Assembly (NCBI GenBank): GCA_020638995.1
Contig: JACKHM010000001.1
Span: forward strand, 310,001-374,000
Length of the DNA stretch: 64,000 nucleotides
Reading direction: 5' to 3'
From: Planctomycetaceae bacterium
GTDB taxonomy: Bacteria > Planctomycetota > Planctomycetia > Pirellulales > Pirellulaceae
The notes below the pieces were generated by a model that saw only the letters and a program-made list of their open reading frames with translations, was not told the DNA's origin and made no database searches. The number at the start of each line of letters is the position of its first letter. Position 1 is the stretch's first letter. Shown in pieces: positions 35,705 through 44,136 of the stretch. Made by a program: the position numbers and the translations under genes.

Positions 35705-35793
35705 GTCGAAGTGATGTAGAGTAGCTGCGACGCATCAGTTCATCGATTGTACGATAGCGCAATAGTGATCAGTTTCAATTGAGGCGCAAACAA

Positions 35794-37668
35794 ATGAGAC
35801 CAGTCTGCCCGCCAAGCATCTTGCTGCTGTTGATCTTTCCTCCCGCATTCATCAACGCCGCGGAAGAAACCGATCGCGCGAAAGAACTCGAACAGGCTCG
35901 CAAGATGATCTTGGCCAGCGTGCTTGGCGACTTGGAGCAAGTGAAGTCGCTACACGCGCAGGGCCTGCCGATCGATGCGACGAACTCTTCCGACTTGACG
36001 GCCTATCAAGCGGCCAGGATTCGCGGACATGACGAAATTGCGAAGTGGCTTGCAGACCAGGGAGCCAATACCAAGAGGGAGTTTCCGTCACCGGAAGTCC
36101 TCGCAGATGGAATCGTAGCTGACCAAACCAAGCCGGATCAACCGGGCGTTGCCGTGCTGGTGTCGCGAGACGGAAAGATCTTGTTCAGCAAAGGTTTTGG
36201 AAGTGCGAATGTCGAGGCACACGCTGCAGTCACGACTAAGACCAAATTCCGCATCGGTTCCGTTACGAAGCAATTCACTGCCGCCGCGATTTTGAAGCTG
36301 CAAGAGGATGGCAAGCTGCGCGTGACCGATACGCTCGACAAGTTCATCCCCGACTATCCTCGCGGGAGCAAAGTCACGCTGCATCATCTACTCACGCATA
36401 CTTCCGGGATCAAAAGTTACACGTCGAAACCCAGCTTCTATGAGGAGGTGACACAAGCCATCGAGCCCGAGGCGCTGATCGAGACCTTCAAACACGACGA
36501 CTTCGATTTTGAACCGGGCCAGAAGTGGTCCTACTGCAACTCGGGTTACTTCTTGCTGGGCTACATCGTGGAGCAGGTTTCAGGACAACCTTACGGCGAG
36601 TATCTTCACGACACGTTCTTCGCACGACTTGGCATGCAGGACACGGGCGTTCATGCTCCCGAACTCGATTTGACTGACGAGGCGCGAGGATACTCTTTCG
36701 TCGATGGTTCGTTTCAACCGGCTTTGAACTGGCATATGTCGCAAGCTGGTGCCGCCGGCGCGATCTATTCCACGGTGGAGGACTTACATCGTTGGAACGA
36801 GGCTGTATTCAACGGCCAAGTTCTCGCCCCCGCGTCGCTCGATGCCGCGTTTACCCGAGTGAAAACCGAAGAGGGAGAACAACACTACGGGTACGGATGG
36901 ATCATCAGCCGCTACCGAGGATTGCGCACGATTGGTCACGGCGGCGGATTGCAAGGCTTCCTTAGCTATCTCGTCAGGTATCCAGACCAGAATCTGACCA
37001 TCGCGATTTTGCATAACGCCTCGCCCACGAATGGCAGCCTTGAACCAACCAGTTTGTCAAACCTGCTGGCCGAAGTGTACTCGTGGCGTGATATGAAGGC
37101 GATTCCGATCACCCAAGTAGCAAGCAACATTGATCCCAAGGTGTACGAGGATCTCGCGGGTCGCTACGACTATGGAGCGGCGGTGCTGATCGTAACCATC
37201 GAAGACAATCGACTCTTCGCCCAGCTGACCGGCCAGCCCAAGTATGAGATCTTTCCCAAAAGTGAATCGAAGTTTTTTTGGAAAGTTGTTGAGGCAGAAG
37301 TGGAGTTCTTGAGGGATGAAAACAAGAAAGTCGTCGCCGCCCAACATACACAGAACGGTCAATCGTTTAAGGCCGAAAAGATCGAAGATGAAACGATCAT
37401 CAAGTTAGATGACAAGATACTCGATCGCTACATTGGAGCTTACGACTTTGGTCCGTTGGGCAAACTAATTGTGACGCGGAAAGCAGATCACCTTGCCGCG
37501 AAGTTGGCGTCACAACCAGCGATCGACATCTACCCCAAGGCAGAGACTCAATTCTTTTATCGGATCATCAAAGCCAACCTCGAATTTATTCTGTCCGAGG
37601 ACGGCAGTGTCGACAAAGTCATCCTACGACAGGGCCCTGTCACTTTGGATGGCGCACGCACAGATTGA
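35794..37668 (+). CDS. Exported serine hydrolase with ankyrin N-terminus and duplicated C-terminal domain
   Basis: 624 residues. ATG 35794 has GAGG upstream and opens a signal peptide (1-22). Residues about 36-92 form one and a half ankyrin repeats (ASVLGDLEQVKSL, T-A-Y-Q-A-A-R-I-R-G-H-D-E-I-A-K-W-L). The beta-lactamase-fold domain (about 105-425) has all three motifs: S156-V-T-K159, Y247-C-N249 and HGGGLQG. Residues about 440-535 and 540-624 are two copies of a small beta domain like DUF3471, each with F-x-Y-G/D-F, E-I-F-P-K / D-I-Y-P-K and K-F-F-W/Q-F-F-Y strands. Probably a periplasmic hydrolase whose ankyrin part binds a partner. Confidence 0.85.
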   Translation: MRPVCPPSILLLLIFPPAFINAAEETDRAKELEQARKMILASVLGDLEQVKSLHAQGLPIDATNSSDLTAYQAARIRGHDEIAKWLADQGANTKREFPSPEVLADGIVADQTKPDQPGVAVLVSRDGKILFSKGFGSANVEAHAAVTTKTKFRIGSVTKQFTAAAILKLQEDGKLRVTDTLDKFIPDYPRGSKVTLHHLLTHTSGIKSYTSKPSFYEEVTQAIEPEALIETFKHDDFDFEPGQKWSYCNSGYFLLGYIVEQVSGQPYGEYLHDTFFARLGMQDTGVHAPELDLTDEARGYSFVDGSFQPALNWHMSQAGAAGAIYSTVEDLHRWNEAVFNGQVLAPASLDAAFTRVKTEEGEQHYGYGWIISRYRGLRTIGHGGGLQGFLSYLVRYPDQNLTIAILHNASPTNGSLEPTSLSNLLAEVYSWRDMKAIPITQVASNIDPKVYEDLAGRYDYGAAVLIVTIEDNRLFAQLTGQPKYEIFPKSESKFFWKVVEAEVEFLRDENKKVVAAQHTQNGQSFKAEKIEDETIIKLDDKILDRYIGAYDFGPLGKLIVTRKADHLAAKLASQPAIDIYPKAETQFFYRIIKANLEFILSEDGSVDKVILRQGPVTLDGARTD

Positions 37669-37700
37669 AATTGTGGCGGAGCACGACCGGCGAGAGCTCG

Positions 37701-38870
37701 TCAGTTGCGGGCAGGCGGAACTGCCCGATTCTGCGCCTCATAATAATATCGAATGATCGGCAATTCGCGGACGTATTTCCAATTGCTCGTGTAACCGGCA
37801 TCCCTCCTGCCGCCAAACTCGGCAGGTATCTGAAGGAAGTACTCGATGAGCGGTGCGTCCATGCCACGGACGTCAACGTATCTGGATCGGAGCCCCATCG
37901 CATTGATTTCAGGCAAAAGGCCCTCGACTGCCGATAGGGCCGCGCACCTTTGAACATCTTCAAAAAAGAGATATCGCATGGTTCCATCGTGCGACTCGAA
38001 TACCCGTCCCGTCAGTGAGCCCTGCCCGTTATTTACTTGAGCGTACGCGGAGCTAGTGAATGTGAATGTCGATATTTCCCTTTGCAAGTTCGGAAGCTGC
38101 TCGCGAGCGGGGAGCGCCACTTCGCGTGGATCGGCTACGCGCGTCGAACTGGCCGTGGGCAACAACTTGCCAACACTCGAAAACTTCATCGGTTCGGACG
38201 GGATGAACGCGGCAAACTCACGACTGAAGTAATGCCCATCCGCCCGGCTGAGACATTGGGGCGAGCGGCGATCGACGGTCAACCCTTGCAACAAATGTTT
38301 GCTCAGATCGGCTTGCGACCGTGTCTGGTTGTCGTCAAAACTCTTCAGCGATTGCGGATCGTCGTGCATCTTCAGCAAAGTTACGGTGAGAGAAATCGGC
38401 ACTTGCTTGTCAAATTCGTGAAAGCCTTTGCCAATGTGCCCGCCGTCTGTCGCATCACACATCCTCCAACAAAACTGCGAATTGCTGCGATACAGCACTC
38501 GTGCGTGGACTTCGTTGTCGACATCGATAAAAGCTAGAGCGATCTGCCTTCCCCCGTAAAAGGAGAACGGCTTGGACAGATGAAAAACGGCGTTGTCGAC
38601 TCTCAGGGAAATCTGCGGCAGGGCGTTCATGGCACGCAACACATTCGCATCCAACTGTGGGCGATCATGCGAATCCTGCGTCAGAAAGTGAGCCCGTGCG
38701 AGGATTGAATCTGCATCAGCTCGTTCGAGCCGTAGCGGGGCAAACTCGTCGTCCGCGATCACACACGACGCCAGCATAAGCAACATCGCGATCAGCGCAT
38801 CTGGTCGCGCCGCAAAACGTGTTACCGCGCAATGATGTTGTCCGTCTCTTTGAGTACCGTTGGTTCGCAT
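37701..38870 (-). CDS. Exported protein of unknown function
   Basis: 389 residues if read from the ATG at 38870; the open frame extends to 38999 but then overlaps the thioredoxin gene. A hydrophobic stretch A-L-I-A-M-L-L-M-L-A-S-C36 looks like a lipoprotein or Sec signal. The mature part is mixed alpha/beta with several cysteines (FCWRMCDA near 120) and ends in a Tyr-rich segment (YVRELPIIRYYYEA). No family recognised. It starts 40 bases after the stop of the UGA-containing thioredoxin on the same strand, so the two are probably one operon, and its cysteines may be clients of that thioredoxin (inference). Confidence 0.6.
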   Translation of the reverse strand: MRTNGTQRDGQHHCAVTRFAARPDALIAMLLMLASCVIADDEFAPLRLERADADSILARAHFLTQDSHDRPQLDANVLRAMNALPQISLRVDNAVFHLSKPFSFYGGRQIALAFIDVDNEVHARVLYRSNSQFCWRMCDATDGGHIGKGFHEFDKQVPISLTVTLLKMHDDPQSLKSFDDNQTRSQADLSKHLLQGLTVDRRSPQCLSRADGHYFSREFAAFIPSEPMKFSSVGKLLPTASSTRVADPREVALPAREQLPNLQREISTFTFTSSAYAQVNNGQGSLTGRVFESHDGTMRYLFFEDVQRCAALSAVEGLLPEINAMGLRSRYVDVRGMDAPLIEYFLQIPAEFGGRRDAGYTSNWKYVRELPIIRYYYEAQNRAVPPARN

Positions 38871-38910
38871 TGTCGCATCGTACCTGTGACTGCGACGTTT
38901 GAGCAAGCAG

Positions 38911-39306
38911 CTACCACCATGTGCCGGGACCTTGCCAGATCGCGCGCAGCTCCTCGGTGCTGGCTGCACCAATCTCGCGCCGGACTTCTTGACCGTCAAC
39001 TATGTAGACGAACGTAGGCAGGGAGCGAATTGAATACTGTTGCGGAAGTGATTGCTCGCGATCCACATCGATCGTTCTGACTCGAAATCCGTCTCTGCGA
39101 AGCTCGGCGACCGCCGGTTCAACATGACGACAGGCGCCTCACCAATCCGCTGTAAAGAACAACAGCTCGCCACGCCGAGGGTCGATATCTTGCTGAGCTC
39201 GCTGTCGAGTCTCTTCCATATTGCGAATTGCTGGGACGCCGAGGATTGGAATCGCAAACCCCATCATGACAAGCAACAAGTTGAATACAGAAGTACGCGC
39301 GATCAT
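38911..39306 (-). CDS. Membrane-anchored thioredoxin with in-frame UGA at first active-site position (candidate selenoprotein)
   Basis: The frame is open for 131 codons from ATG 39306 (AGGAAACC just upstream) to TAG 38911-38913 except for one TGA at 39139-39141. Residues 7-27 are a signal anchor. The thioredoxin fold follows: L-L-F-F-T-A-D-W55, then TGA (56), G57-A58-C59-R-H, a helix, V-R-T-I-D-V-D, and S-L-P97-T-F-V with the conserved cis-proline, ending in V-D-G-Q-E-V-R-R-E-I-G. Position 56 is Cys in ordinary thioredoxins (WCGPC). Everything after the TGA is intact, and a GGUC-loop hairpin follows it. The likely reading is selenocysteine; a Cys-to-stop mutation is the alternative. Standard gene callers would split or miss this gene. 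Confidence 0.75.
39099..39120 (-). promoter_or_regulatory. Candidate bacterial SECIS hairpin
   Basis: In the mRNA, counted from the base after UGA, G19-A-A pairs with U38-U-C40, and CGGC (23-26) pairs with GCCG (31-34) around the loop GGUC (27-30); one C and three bases (AGC) form an internal loop. Bacterial SECIS elements are hairpins just downstream of UGA with a conserved G in a small apical loop; E. coli fdhF also shows GGUC, at 19-22. Position, loop and stem fit, but a 4-bp GC palindrome can arise by chance in coding sequence. Confidence 0.5.
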
Positions 39307-39619
39307 GGTTTCCTCACGCAACCTTTCAAACGCCGATTTGGTTATCGAAAGCTAGGTTGGCATTTTCGCGAGTCAAGCAAAGCCGAGCAGTGCCTGCTCG
39401 AACCGCTACATCCGGCACAACCGCTGCCGCGGGCCAAGGGAGAGTGAGAGCCAACTTCACATCGGAACCGATGGCCTCATTTTGTTGCGGAACGGATTCT
39501 ACACTTCCCAAAGAGTCTACGAATGGAACTCCGGATGGGTCCAAACGAAACATGCCGCTGATTCGCCGAATGTGCGATTCCACGGGACACACAAGTCACA
39601 TCGAGGAAAGGGGTCAGAC
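39307..39619. other. Intergenic region between divergent thioredoxin and RDD genes
   Basis: About 310 bases with no recognised gene; an 88-codon minus-strand frame at 39326-39592 lacks any domain signature and is not called. It should hold promoters for both flanking transcripts; none is clear enough to mark. Confidence 0.4.
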
Positions 39620-40384
39620 ATGCCAACCGCAAGTGCCACGGAGCTCGAATTCCTTTGTCAAAAGTGCTCGCACGTTCAACTCACATCCATCGACAATGCG
39701 GGCAGCATCGTGGCCTGTGCGAGCTGTGGAAAGCCATGTCTCGTACCCGAAGATAATTCCGCGTGGCAACACGAATCCTATCAATCGGCCCCTGCGCCCT
39801 CGCCAGACACCGGCTTTTCCTACGAGGCCTACAAAGCGTCAATGCTTAACGAAGAAGCAACGGTCGACACCATAAATTACGAGCGTCAGCTGAAACAAGA
39901 GATGCATGTCCCGCTTAGCGAAATGCAGGACTTCTCGTCGATTATGGCGTCTCGGACCAAGCGATTTTTCGGGTCGATGATTGACGGCGCGATCTTCGCA
40001 GTTGCCCTCGTCGTCGGCATGGTTTCGTACTTCGCCTTGTTCAGTGCCGGAATTCTCAAGACAGATCAAAACGATCCGTCGTTGCTAGAGAGCATTAACG
40101 CGATTTGCGTCATTTACTTTCCGATGTTCGGATTGGCCCTGTTCCAGTGGAACATGACTGCAACCGAAGGCCAGACCATCGCTAAGAAATTGCTTCGCAT
40201 GAGGATCGTGACGCGAGAGGGCCAGAGCCCAGGTTTTTTGCAGGGAGTGGTTCTTCGTTGGTGGGTCACTGCATTGCTGGGCATGATCCCGTTCTTCGGT
40301 TTGTTAAATACTCTGTTCATTTTCGGCGAACCGCGACGATGCATTCATGACTATATCGCTGGCACATACGTCGTTGACGTCTAG
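39620..40384 (+). CDS. RDD-family membrane protein with N-terminal zinc ribbon
   Basis: 254 residues. ATG 39620 has AAAGGGG upstream. Residues about 12-38 hold a zinc-ribbon pattern (F-L-C-Q-K-C, then C-A-S-C-G-K-P-C). A charged linker leads to an RDD domain from about 110: R-T-K-R-F-F-G-S-M-I-D-G, two membrane spans (about 125-147 and 160-180), the T-x-G-Q-T-I-A-K-K-L-L-R-M-R-I signature near 190, and a third span near 217-240. RDD proteins are polytopic membrane proteins of poorly known function, some proposed as transporters. A zinc ribbon plus RDD is a common layout in planctomycetes. Confidence 0.85.
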   Translation: MPTASATELEFLCQKCSHVQLTSIDNAGSIVACASCGKPCLVPEDNSAWQHESYQSAPAPSPDTGFSYEAYKASMLNEEATVDTINYERQLKQEMHVPLSEMQDFSSIMASRTKRFFGSMIDGAIFAVALVVGMVSYFALFSAGILKTDQNDPSLLESINAICVIYFPMFGLALFQWNMTATEGQTIAKKLLRMRIVTREGQSPGFLQGVVLRWWVTALLGMIPFFGLLNTLFIFGEPRRCIHDYIAGTYVVDV

Positions 40385-40450
40385 TCACTGCGAGTTGCCC
40401 TCTTCCGGCGAATCGGTCACACTGAGACCGAGGAGAGGTTCGTCTCGCGT

Positions 40451-41068
40451 ATGGCTGCATCAAGCTTCCGTATTCATGGTTCGTCAAGTTCGACGTCGCT
40501 CACGCTGTTGTCGCGAGTGCGCGCGGCAGAACCCGCCGCGTGGGAACGGTTGACACAACTCTATGGTCCCGTCGTCTACCGATGGGCGCGGCGAGCCGGA
40601 CTCCAACCGCACGATGCCTCGGACGTCATGCAGGACGTCTTCCATGCGGTCACTACAAATATCGGCAAGTTCGAACGCCAAGGCGACGGAGGCGGCTTTC
40701 GGGGTTGGTTGTGGACCATCTCGCGCAACAAGATTCGTGACCACTTTCGGCACCTGAAAGGCAGGGCGCAAGCAACCGGAGGGACCGCGGCTCTAGACCA
40801 GATTCATCAGCTTCCCGATGCGCCGCCGGGATTGAACAGCGAATCGGGAATTATCGAAATGGGCAACCTCCGCCGACGCGCCATGGAACTGGTGCGAGGA
40901 GACTTTGAAGAGCGGACATGGCAAGCATTTTGGCGGTCGGCGGTCGAGGGCGATTCGCCCTCGGACATCGCCTGCGATTTGGGCATATCGGTGTGGACGG
41001 TTTACAAGGCACGATCCAGAGTCCTCAACCGCTTGCGACAGGAACTGGAAGGCTTGGAGGATTCGTGA
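40451..41068 (+). CDS. ECF-type RNA polymerase sigma factor
   Basis: 205 residues. Region 2 spans about 30-100: A-S-D-V-M-Q-D-V-F near 57-65 (the D-A-x-D-x-x-Q-E-V-F core) and F-R-G-W-L-W-T-I-S-R-N-K near 86-97. Region 4 is near 150-200 with D-I-A-C-D-L-G-I-S-V-W-T-V-Y-K-A-R-S-R-V-L as helix-turn-helix. No anti-sigma gene is adjacent; downstream are an exported protein and a TolC-family gene, which may be its targets (inference). It resembles the planctomycete sigma factors usually coupled to zinc-finger kinases. Confidence 0.92.
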   Translation: MAASSFRIHGSSSSTSLTLLSRVRAAEPAAWERLTQLYGPVVYRWARRAGLQPHDASDVMQDVFHAVTTNIGKFERQGDGGGFRGWLWTISRNKIRDHFRHLKGRAQATGGTAALDQIHQLPDAPPGLNSESGIIEMGNLRRRAMELVRGDFEERTWQAFWRSAVEGDSPSDIACDLGISVWTVYKARSRVLNRLRQELEGLEDS

Positions 41069-41175
41069 CGGCTTCGAGTCGCTCGGATGAGAAGCTATTC
41101 GGGCTGGGCAACGATTGCGGACGAGGAGGTTACACCGGTCTCGAAGCATGTAACGCCAGCAACAATGCCTCAGGT

Positions 41176-41210
41176 GACGACGAAAGTATAAGTTGAACTC
41201 TTTCGTCGTC
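41176..41210 (+). promoter_or_regulatory. 11-bp perfect hairpin between sigma factor and next gene
   Basis: GACGACGAAAG (41176-41186) and CTTTCGTCGTC (41200-41210) form a perfect stem with a 13-base loop. It ends 14 bases before the TTG start at 41225. No T-run follows, so it is not a classical terminator; it may affect read-through, RNA stability or translation of the next gene. Confidence 0.4.
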
Positions 41211-41224
41211 CGCCGAGGCCAAAA

Positions 41225-41794
41225 TTGTACCGCTACAACCACACACTAGCCCTGGCTCTCCTGGTTGCGTGCGCATGTGAATGCGTCTCGGCAGAGGACT
41301 TGTCGCGGTGGATCTACGTGGCGCAAGTCCCAAACACGGATCAAAGGTCGGAAGATATTCCAACTCCGCCAACGGTGCCTACTGACTGTCCCACACTTGA
41401 ACAACTTGGGTATCGCACAAAGCCGTTGGAAGAGTTGAGTTTGCACGTGGGTCTTGACGGCGTTCAGTTGCCAGCTGACTGTTCCACAGGTCTTTTTCAA
41501 TCGACCGCCCCGAGCAGCGACCTTCGCATTTGGTACGCTTCGGAGATCAATTGGGCGGCGAGCGACCTGTTTGCCCAACCCGCATATTTTGACGACCCCG
41601 TACTGGAACGCTACGGACAGACGAGCCCCGCGCTGCTGCAACCGTGGCTATCGGGCGTCCACTTCTTTGGCCAGTTCCCGTTGATGCCCTATAAAATCCT
41701 GGTTGATCGACCGTTTGAGAAGATCTACTCGCTAGGGTATTACCGGCCCGGCAGTCCAATGCCCTGTGTCGCGCGTCGCTTACCGCGTCCTTGA
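41225..41794 (+). CDS. Exported protein of unknown function
   Basis: 189 residues from a TTG start with GAGG about nine bases upstream. Residues 1-23 form a Sec signal (LALALLVACACECVSA). The mature protein is Pro- and Tyr-rich, with D-L-R-I-W-Y-A-S-E-I near 98-107 and a Q-P-W-L-S-G-V-H-F-F-G-Q-F-P-L-M-P-Y-K segment near 140-158, and ends in a basic Pro/Arg tail. No family recognised. It lies between an ECF sigma factor and a TolC-family gene and may work with the latter at the envelope. Confidence 0.6.
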   Translation: MYRYNHTLALALLVACACECVSAEDLSRWIYVAQVPNTDQRSEDIPTPPTVPTDCPTLEQLGYRTKPLEELSLHVGLDGVQLPADCSTGLFQSTAPSSDLRIWYASEINWAASDLFAQPAYFDDPVLERYGQTSPALLQPWLSGVHFFGQFPLMPYKILVDRPFEKIYSLGYYRPGSPMPCVARRLPRP

Positions 41795-42086
41795 GTTGTG
41801 CTATCGCGCGATGTCGTGATTAGCCTCACACCGACGAATTCAAGATGGGAAGCGAAACCGCCGTTCGCACCCGTTTGTCGGCTCCATTCGCAGTCGTCCA
41901 GTTTCTCTCGGACGCGCTCGACATGCCGTTTGGCTCTGAGGAGACGTTACGGCTGCCGGAACCTTACCGATTACGCCGGTCATACTTGTCGATTCTACCG
42001 TACTGGCGGTTCCGCCTTTTCCTACCCGATGAATAAACACGGTAGCTACCTCTCTGACAACTGTTTCGATTCGCCGTTTGTACCAC

Positions 42087-44039
42087 ATGTGTTACCGCTC
42101 ATCCGGGAGCTACTACTTGTTCATCTCGAAGTATCGCATATTGGCGATTATCGTCTGCCTGGCCGGTTCCGGCTGCCACTCGCACCAGCACTCCATGGAG
42201 TTCGGCTCGGTAGAGTCGTACATGCCTTTCGTTCAGCAAGTCGAATATCCCGATGCTGACCCCAACCAACTCGGCTCCCTGGATATCAGTCAGACACAAG
42301 CTCCGCCGTCCATCCGTAGTCCCGAGGAAACTGAGAAGTGGCCGCTCACTCTCCAAGAAGCAACACGCATCGCATTGGCCAACAGCGAAGTGATTCGCGA
42401 ACTCGGCGGACGCGTAGTCGCTTCCCCTGCAACTTCGTCCACCGTCTACGATCCCGCGATCCGGGAAGCTGACCCGCGATTTGGCGTTGAAGCAGCACTA
42501 TCCGCATTCGATGCTCAGATGGCTGGCAGTTTGTTCATCGAACAACGCGATCGACAAGTTAACAATACGTTCTTTGCTTCAAGCGGCGTCTTCACCAATG
42601 AAGGCGAGTTCAACCTGGGCATCAACAAGACCGCTGCCACCGGCACCCGCTTCAGCATGTCGAATGTTACGCTCTACAACCGGAACAACAATTTCATGCC
42701 GGGATTTGGCAATCGATTTGCCAGCTACTACGACACGCTCTTCACCGCCGAAGCAAGGCACCCGCTGATGCAAGGCAGCGGCGTCGAGTACAACCGCATC
42801 GCAGGTCCTAACGGAACCATCGGCTTGTACCGAGGCGTCTTGCTCGCCCGCATCGACACGGATGTGACGTTGGCCGACTTCGAAGCCAACGTCCGCAATC
42901 TGCTAACAGACGTTGAGAAGACATACTGGGAGTTGTACTTTGCGTATCGCGATCTCGACGCCAAGCTCGAAGGCAGACGGCTAGCGCGAGAATCCTGGGA
43001 ACTGGAAAAGCGGCGAGCGGACGCTGGTATCCGCACGGCGGATCAAGAAGCGTTCGCCCGCGAACAGTTCTATGCCGGACAAGCCGCTGTCGAAAATGCA
43101 CTCAGCGGCACGGCCAACAATATTGGCGGTGTCTACAAAAACGAGCGAGAACTCCGGCGGTTGCTGGGGCTTCCCACGAGCGACGGTCGATTGATCGTGC
43201 CGGTCGACGAACCAGCGACTGTGGATGTCCGGTTTGATTGGCACGAATCGCTGGGCTTGGCGTTGACTCGTCGAGTCGAACTACGCCGGCAGCAATGGAC
43301 CGTGAAGCGGCGCGAGCTTGAGATCATCGCTGCCCGCAACTTCGAGAAGATGCGAGTTGATCTCGTTGGTCAGTACCGTTGGCGGGGCTTCGGAGATGAC
43401 TTGTTTGGAAGCGACGGAACCGGATCGGGCAGCGCGTTCGAGAGCCTCTTTGATGGGAAATTACAAGATTGGCAACTTGGAATCGAAGTTGCGACTCCGG
43501 TTGGCAACCGGGTGGGCCATGCCGCCGTCCGACACGCGGAACTACAACTCGCCCGCGAGCGAGCTATTTACGACGAAACGGAGCGTACAATCTCGCACGA
43601 GTTGCGGGCGGCCTTCACCGAGTTGGATCGCGCTTATGCCGTCACACGCTCGCGATACAACCAGAGGGTCGCTTCTTTCATCCGTTTGCGGGCGGAGCGT
43701 CTTCGGAACGAGCGAGGCCAGACGGATCTTGATCTCGTACTGAGCGCTCAGCGGCAAGCGGTCGAGTCCGAAATCAATTACCACCGCGCGTTGACCGATT
43801 ACAATGTGGCCCTCGTCGATGTTCACTACGCGCGCGGCACGCTGCTCGATTATCTTGACGTCTCGCTGGCCGAGGGAGCATGGATCGATCAGGCTCACCG
43901 CACAGCACCCCGCGTCGCCCGCCGTTTTCGTCCCAGGTGCATCGACTATTGCATGACCGCTCCGGCGCGCGTAAGTCTCGGCGAGTTTCCGCAACGCTTG
44001 CCATCGATCGATCCCGAATCAGTAGTAGACGAAGAGTAA
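42087..44039 (+). CDS. TolC-family outer membrane efflux protein (lipoprotein-like)
   Basis: About 650 residues. Two OEP repeats are visible: about 80-340 and 380-600, with long amphipathic helices (L-E-G-R-R-L-A-R-E-S-W-E-L-E-K-R-R-A-D-A-G; L-I-Q-x-R-L/V-A-S-F-I-R-L-R-A-E-R-L-R style repeats) and the second-repeat D-Y-N-V-A-L-V-D-V-H-Y-A-R-G-T-L. The start is uncertain: ATG 42087 has no ribosome site, whereas TTG 42117 has GGGAG seven bases upstream and opens a compact signal FISKYRILAIIVCLAGSGC ending in a possible lipid-modified Cys (imperfect lipobox). It should form a trimeric outer-membrane exit duct; the pump and adaptor genes are not adjacent. Confidence 0.85.
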   Translation: MCYRSSGSYYLFISKYRILAIIVCLAGSGCHSHQHSMEFGSVESYMPFVQQVEYPDADPNQLGSLDISQTQAPPSIRSPEETEKWPLTLQEATRIALANSEVIRELGGRVVASPATSSTVYDPAIREADPRFGVEAALSAFDAQMAGSLFIEQRDRQVNNTFFASSGVFTNEGEFNLGINKTAATGTRFSMSNVTLYNRNNNFMPGFGNRFASYYDTLFTAEARHPLMQGSGVEYNRIAGPNGTIGLYRGVLLARIDTDVTLADFEANVRNLLTDVEKTYWELYFAYRDLDAKLEGRRLARESWELEKRRADAGIRTADQEAFAREQFYAGQAAVENALSGTANNIGGVYKNERELRRLLGLPTSDGRLIVPVDEPATVDVRFDWHESLGLALTRRVELRRQQWTVKRRELEIIAARNFEKMRVDLVGQYRWRGFGDDLFGSDGTGSGSAFESLFDGKLQDWQLGIEVATPVGNRVGHAAVRHAELQLARERAIYDETERTISHELRAAFTELDRAYAVTRSRYNQRVASFIRLRAERLRNERGQTDLDLVLSAQRQAVESEINYHRALTDYNVALVDVHYARGTLLDYLDVSLAEGAWIDQAHRTAPRVARRFRPRCIDYCMTAPARVSLGEFPQRLPSIDPESVVDEE

Positions 44040-44136
44040 GCACCTCTGACTCTCCGCCATCTCCAGAAGGCTGTTCCCCAAATGTAGCCTCTTCGGAGAC
44101 TTGCAGTCCTCACTGGCGGATGCGACAACTTCATTA

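Noticed and set aside
39326..39592. 88-codon minus-strand frame upstream of the UGA-thioredoxin
   Set aside because: No domain, low-quality composition and no clear ribosome site; kept as intergenic.
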